Shown piece after piece: positions 60,916 to 64,000 of a stretch of DNA of 64,000 bases (its first letter is position 1; every line of letters begins with the position of its first letter). Origin of the DNA: Pirellulales bacterium (GTDB taxonomy: Bacteria; Planctomycetota; Planctomycetia; Pirellulales; JAICIG01); assembly GCA_035533075.1 (NCBI GenBank), contig DATLUO010000068.1, positions 31,935-95,934 of the forward strand, in the 5' to 3' direction. A model generated the notes under the pieces. The model saw only the letters and a list, made by a program, of their open reading frames with translations, did not search any database and was not told the DNA's origin. The position numbers and the translations under genes are program-made.

Positions 60916-61271
60916 GAATTGCTCTCCGCGCCGAGGCGGATGTTAGGTAGTTTAGGACGTCCGTAACTGCTGCCGTCAAAAGCGGCGACATGGCGGGTAT
61001 TGTAAATTCCACCCAGCACGCTGGCGATAGATACCAATGCCATCGCAACAAAAGTTGTGCCGCGACGACCGGACCCGCTCGCTCTAACTGCTTGCCGCAA
61101 GCGGCAGTTCGGCGCGATCGGTGTTGCCGACACCGGGAGCGAGGTGCGCCTAGGGCACGCGGCTTGCTTTGTGCCGTAAAAAGGGACGCGAAAGCGGCGA
61201 TCGGTGGACGGGGACAAACTCGCGCTCGACGGGAAGCGCGCGAGCAGAAGAAGATAAAGGAGGATCGACCG
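60916..61271. other. Non-coding leader of the DUF1571 gene
   Basis: 356 bp without a gene. It contains a small hairpin (ctgcttgccgcaagcggcag near 61088) and ends with a very strong Shine-Dalgarno, AAAGGAGG, before the ATG at 61272. I see no confident promoter. Confidence 0.5.
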
Positions 61272-62408
61272 ATGCGGACAAAAACTTCAAGCGCGCGTCG
61301 CGCCATCGCCCTGGCGCTGGCCTGTAGTGGATTGTGGCGGGCACCGGTCTTCGCGCAAGAGTCAAGCACGCCGGGCCGTTCCGTCTATGATCGGCGGCCC
61401 GCCGCCAAAGCAATGCCCGCCGAGCCGCGCCGGCTGCCGACCAGTCAGGCGGGCAAGTCTGTCGAGCGCGGCATCGGTCGCCCGCGCCGCGCGCGGGGGT
61501 ATCTTTCGCAGGCGCCGTCTGGCCCTCCGCGAACGACGAGCCGAGCGCAACCGGCGGTCCAGCGCGCCGTGCCGACGCCGACCTCGGTGGCCGGCAGAGT
61601 CGTGCCGGCCTTTTTCCCGGCCCCCATCGCCGGCGTCGAACCGCCCAAGACCATCGATGCATCCACAAACGCCAGTCAGCAGATCGCCTTGCAGCTCAAC
61701 AGCGCGGCGCCCGGCGAGCACAAGCTGCTGCCGGCGGTGCGCTGGGCCAAGCTCTGCATGCAGAAAATGGAGACGGTCCAAGACTACTCGGCCAAGATGG
61801 TCAAGCGAGAGCGGATCGACGGCACGCTTTCGGACTACGAATACATGTTTGTGAAGGTGCGACATGAGCCGTTCAGCGTTTACGTCTCGTTCCTTGGACC
61901 TGCCCGCGTCAAAGGGCAGGAGGCTCTTTTCGTCCAGGGCCGCAACGAAGGCAACCTGCTGGGTCACGCCAACGGCATGCGGAAAATCTTCGGCACCGTC
62001 TCGCTCAAGCCCGACAGCATGCTGGCCATGGCCGGCAACCGCTACCCGATCACCGAGATGGGCATCAAGCGTCTCACCGAGCGGCTGATCGAGGTGGGCG
62101 AGCACGACGCGCAGTTCGGCGAGTGCGAGGTGCAGGCCTTCCCCAACACGAAGATCAACGGCCGCGAGTGCGTCTGTTTGCAGGTGCTGCATCCGCTGCC
62201 GCGCAAGGAGTTCCTCTTTCACAAGGCGAAGATTTACGTCGACAGCCAGCACAACGTGCCCGTGCGGTATGAAGCTTACGATTGGCCGCGCGAGGCCGGC
62301 GGCGAGCCGCCGCTGTTGGAGGAATACACCTATCTCGACCTGAAGCTCAACAACGGCTTCACCGACCGCGATTTCGACGCGTCGAACCCGGTGTATCAGT
62401 TCCGGTAG
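61272..62408 (+). CDS. DUF1571 domain exported protein
   Basis: 378 residues; AAAGGAGG eight bases before the ATG decides the start (the frame is open to 60990). Signal peptide ARRAIALALACSGLWRAPVF, a Pro/Arg-rich linker, then the DUF1571 domain: METVQDYSAKMVKRERIDGT, PFSVYVSFLGPARVKGQEAL, ECEVQAFPNTKINGRECVCL, and LLEEYTYLDLKLNNGFTDRD. A LolA/outer-membrane lipoprotein-like fold is likely. No function known. Confidence 0.9.
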   Translation: MRTKTSSARRAIALALACSGLWRAPVFAQESSTPGRSVYDRRPAAKAMPAEPRRLPTSQAGKSVERGIGRPRRARGYLSQAPSGPPRTTSRAQPAVQRAVPTPTSVAGRVVPAFFPAPIAGVEPPKTIDASTNASQQIALQLNSAAPGEHKLLPAVRWAKLCMQKMETVQDYSAKMVKRERIDGTLSDYEYMFVKVRHEPFSVYVSFLGPARVKGQEALFVQGRNEGNLLGHANGMRKIFGTVSLKPDSMLAMAGNRYPITEMGIKRLTERLIEVGEHDAQFGECEVQAFPNTKINGRECVCLQVLHPLPRKEFLFHKAKIYVDSQHNVPVRYEAYDWPREAGGEPPLLEEYTYLDLKLNNGFTDRDFDASNPVYQFR

Positions 62409-62436
62409 AATGCAGTGTTCCGCTAGAATGCTCTCT

Positions 62437-62604
62437 ATGAGCATCGACCTTAGAAACGAATTGCGCAGGGTTTTAAACGCAGCGGTCCCATTCGAGACCA
62501 ATTGGCGAATCCTTCGTTCGCTCAGGGAGCGGGGCATCGAAGCCGACGACGTCCAGTCGACGCTTGAATCGATGTACCAAGAAACAAACGACGAACACAG
62601 CTAA
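62437..62604 (+). CDS. Small hypothetical protein interrupted by an in-frame stop
   Basis: 55 residues, MSIDLRNELRRVLNAAVPFE ... SMYQETNDEHS, then TAA at 62602. The same frame continues for 31 codons (RIADLLDCVVGWCSPEFAVW) to TGA at 62695, and this extension looks conserved, so the complete protein was probably ~86 residues. Either a nonsense mutation or a sequencing/read-through site. Family unknown. Confidence 0.6.
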   Translation: MSIDLRNELRRVLNAAVPFETNWRILRSLRERGIEADDVQSTLESMYQETNDEHS

Positions 62605-62829
62605 GAGCGAATCGCCGATTTGCTCGACTGCGTCGTGGGGTGGTGCAGCCCGGAGTTCGCGGTCTGGAGCAAGAGCGAGTTGCCACCTAACGGCTGAATC
62701 TCTGCCACGTTCCCTCATGATTCGAGTCGCGCAGCCGGGCCTCATGCACTGTCGCGCCCCGGCAGATCCTCCGTTGTGCTACTGATTGGCTGTAGACCCA
62801 TAGGCATCTTGTTTTTTACCGTGCCCGGC

Positions 62830-63048
62830 ATGGTGAATCCTGGCCTCAGGGAGTTTGGCGCACGCGTTCGAGCATTGCGCGAGCAAGCGGGTTTGAGCCA
62901 AGAGGCCTTGGCGGCCCGCGCTGGCATTCACCGCACATACATCGGCGGAGTGGAACGCGGCGAGAGAAACGTCGGGCTGAAAAACATCCTACGCATCGCT
63001 GCGGCGCTCGATGTTCCCACGTCGGCCCTCTTCGAGAGGGCGGAATGA
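62830..63048 (+). CDS. XRE-family regulator, R-M controller-like
   Basis: 72 residues from the ATG at 62830: FGARVRALREQAGLSQEALA, ARAGIHRTYIGGVERGERN and LKNILRIAAALDVPTSALF, a helix-turn-helix of the XRE/HTH_3 type. The size and the ATG/TGA overlap with the next ORF are typical of C-proteins that control type II restriction genes. The residues upstream of 62830 in the same frame are not conserved. Confidence 0.85.
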   Translation: MVNPGLREFGARVRALREQAGLSQEALAARAGIHRTYIGGVERGERNVGLKNILRIAAALDVPTSALFERAE

Positions 63049-63406
63049 GCGCGGTCAAGAATCCCTACCAAGGTCGGCCGGAGACCGATTGGCCGAAGAT
63101 CACCCGACGACTTCTTGCACGGCATCCACTCAAAGCGGCCACGATTCTCGAGGTTGCGGAAGTGACTTGGGAAAGGCTTTGGTCTACGACTCTTTCCCTG
63201 GTCGATACCGCCTGTTGGCCCCCGTTCAATTGCTTCACGGCGTTGGACCCAGCGCCGCGTCGGCTCCGGAAGTGCTGGCGATTCGCACCATCGGTGATCT
63301 GCTGAGATGCAACGAGAACTTGCCGCCAAAACTAGCGAGCATTCGCGCGGCGGCGCTCGGGGACTACGCAATGGAGTTGCGCGATTCACGTTTCGAAGAG
63401 GACTGA
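63045..63406 (+). pseudogene. Internally deleted restriction endonuclease, ScaI-like
   Basis: Starts with ATG overlapping the controller stop. The first ~45 codons (VKNPYQGRPETDWPKITRRL) resemble the N-terminus of ScaI-type enzymes. The frame then changes: the sequence continues in another frame with ALVYDSFPGRYRLLAPVQLL, a helix-hairpin-helix-like HGVGPSAASAPEV and IGDLLRCNENLPPKLASIRA to a TGA at 63406. The middle of the gene, including the catalytic PD-(D/E)XK region, is missing. Confidence 0.6.
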
Positions 63407-63859
63407 GCGAGACGCGTCGGATGCCAGTCGGAGGCGTTTCGCCACGAATCGGCAATAGTCGCGCCTGAGCTCAAAGCCGATGACCTGACGCCTATTGCGA
63501 ATGCACGCTTCGGCAGTCGTGCCCGATCCGAGAAATGGGTCGAACACCAAATCGCCTTCGTCGGAGAAGCCGAGAAGGATCCGTTTTGTCAGGTCTATGG
63601 GGAATTGAGCCGGGTGCGGCGCGCGCTCCCGCGACGACCGGTTCTCGCCCGACGTTACTTTCGCGATTTGCCAAACGTCGGAAGGGTTTTTGCCAATCGT
63701 ATTGCACCGCAGTTTGCCGTTTTTCTTTTGATACGGGTATTTCACGTCCGGGTCACGGATCGCATCCAGATTGAAGCAGTAATCATCCGGGTCCTTGACG
63801 TACCAGAGAAACTTCTCATTCCTTGGGGACAGGAACCGTTTGCCGGCGACCCCCGCTCC
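63386..63859 (-). pseudogene. DNA methyltransferase, C-terminal fragment
   Basis: The open frame begins after a TAG (63862-63860) and encodes 157 residues of an amino-methyltransferase: RFLSPRNEKFLWYVKDPDDY, then KKNGKLRCNTIGKNPSDVWQ, HPAQFPIDLTKRILLGFSDE and the SAM motif VFDPFLGSGTTAEACIRNRR. The N-terminal half with the TSPPY-type catalytic motif is absent, so it is a truncated gene; no sensible start exists apart from a GTG at 63745. It converges on and overlaps the endonuclease remnant by 21 bp. Confidence 0.7.
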
Positions 63860-63946
63860 CTAGTCCTTAAACAAGCATAGCCAGAATCCTCTGTGGCGCC
63901 GCGTCACGAAAAAAACGCGTAACCGCCGGCGTTTTCCGGGGTACTT

Positions 63947-63972
63947 GTGGTGTGGGGCCGTCAACACACCAC
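63947..63972 (+). promoter_or_regulatory. Perfect hairpin upstream of the last gene
   Basis: GTGGTGTG (63947-63954) and CACACCAC (63965-63972) form an 8-bp stem with a 10-nt loop, 20 bases before the GTG at 63993. It could be a regulator-binding site or 5'-UTR structure. Confidence 0.55.
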
Positions 63973-63992
63973 GCCAGCACGGAGGATTTCAA

Positions 63993-64000
63993 GTGAGCAA
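63993..64000 (+). CDS. Start of a new gene (cut by window edge)
   Basis: GTG at 63993 is preceded by GGAGG seven bases upstream. Only VS and part of the third codon are visible, so the product is unknown. Confidence 0.5.

Overview
The window is GC-rich, densely coded bacterial chromosome. The gene content points strongly to a planctomycete, probably of the Pirellulales/Lacipirellulaceae type. It has three Tat-exported DUF1501 proteins, a DUF1549/DUF1553 protein, a planctomycete cytochrome c/WD40 fusion, two FG-GAP/ASPIC-UnbV proteins, DUF1571, small membrane proteins with the planctomycete N-terminal 'FSI..LL..T' motif, and several families of dispersed palindromic repeats. The family assignment comes from recognition of domains in the translations; no database was searched.

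Layout. (1) 1-8.0 kb, minus strand: a DUF1501 / DUF1549-DUF1553 / cytochrome c-WD40 series. Its two gene junctions are occupied by small cassettes that look like orphan polymorphic-toxin C-termini with immunity-like partners: a papain/C39-like domain at 6.1-6.6 kb, and a 72-residue toxin-like tip at 2.2-2.4 kb followed by overlapping ORFs. (2) 8.0-9.0 kb: broken toxin-antitoxin modules (UPF0175 with a truncated DUF3368, and a lone DUF433) between two copies of a 51-bp direct repeat. (3) 9-22 kb: a membrane protein with a DUF1501 protein, a PLP aminotransferase, an M81/MlrC-like peptidase, a ThuA-LRR-thioredoxin fusion, type II NADH dehydrogenase and secreted proteins. (4) 22-29 kb: a pentaheme cytochrome/TPR protein overlapping an ASPIC-UnbV protein, a 229-bp foldback element, a stress-type protein, a flavin-reductase-like protein and a Nudix hydrolase. 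(5) 29.1-33.1 kb: a probable structured non-coding RNA with promoter and terminator, tRNA-Phe(GAA) and a large YhaN/SbcC-like ATPase. (6) 33-36 kb: accessory genes (RHH antitoxin-like, nucleotidyltransferase, DUF4058). (7) 36-43 kb: 6-phosphogluconate dehydrogenase and an Lhr-type helicase carrying in-frame palindromic repeats. (8) 43-49 kb: a DNA methyltransferase with a truncated partner, a methyltransferase, a family 2 glycosyltransferase and a B12-type radical SAM protein. (9) 49.3-52.6 kb: a cobalamin operon (cobM, DUF1802, cobS, phosphatase, ferredoxin). (10) 53-62.4 kb: DUF1501 with a repeat-rich lipoprotein, an EF-P-like protein (EfpL/YeiP), UnbV protein, methyltransferase, MBL hydrolase and DUF1571 protein. 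(11) 62.4-63.9 kb: decayed remains of a type II restriction-modification locus with a controller gene.

The themes that run through the window are modular decay and insertion (toxin tips, toxin-antitoxin and R-M remnants) and palindromic repeats that reach into genes. Repeats supply the stop codon of at least two genes and sit in-frame inside the helicase. The most interesting candidates are the toxin/immunity cassettes wedged into the DUF1501/DUF1549 series, and the structured RNA at 29.15-29.29 kb.
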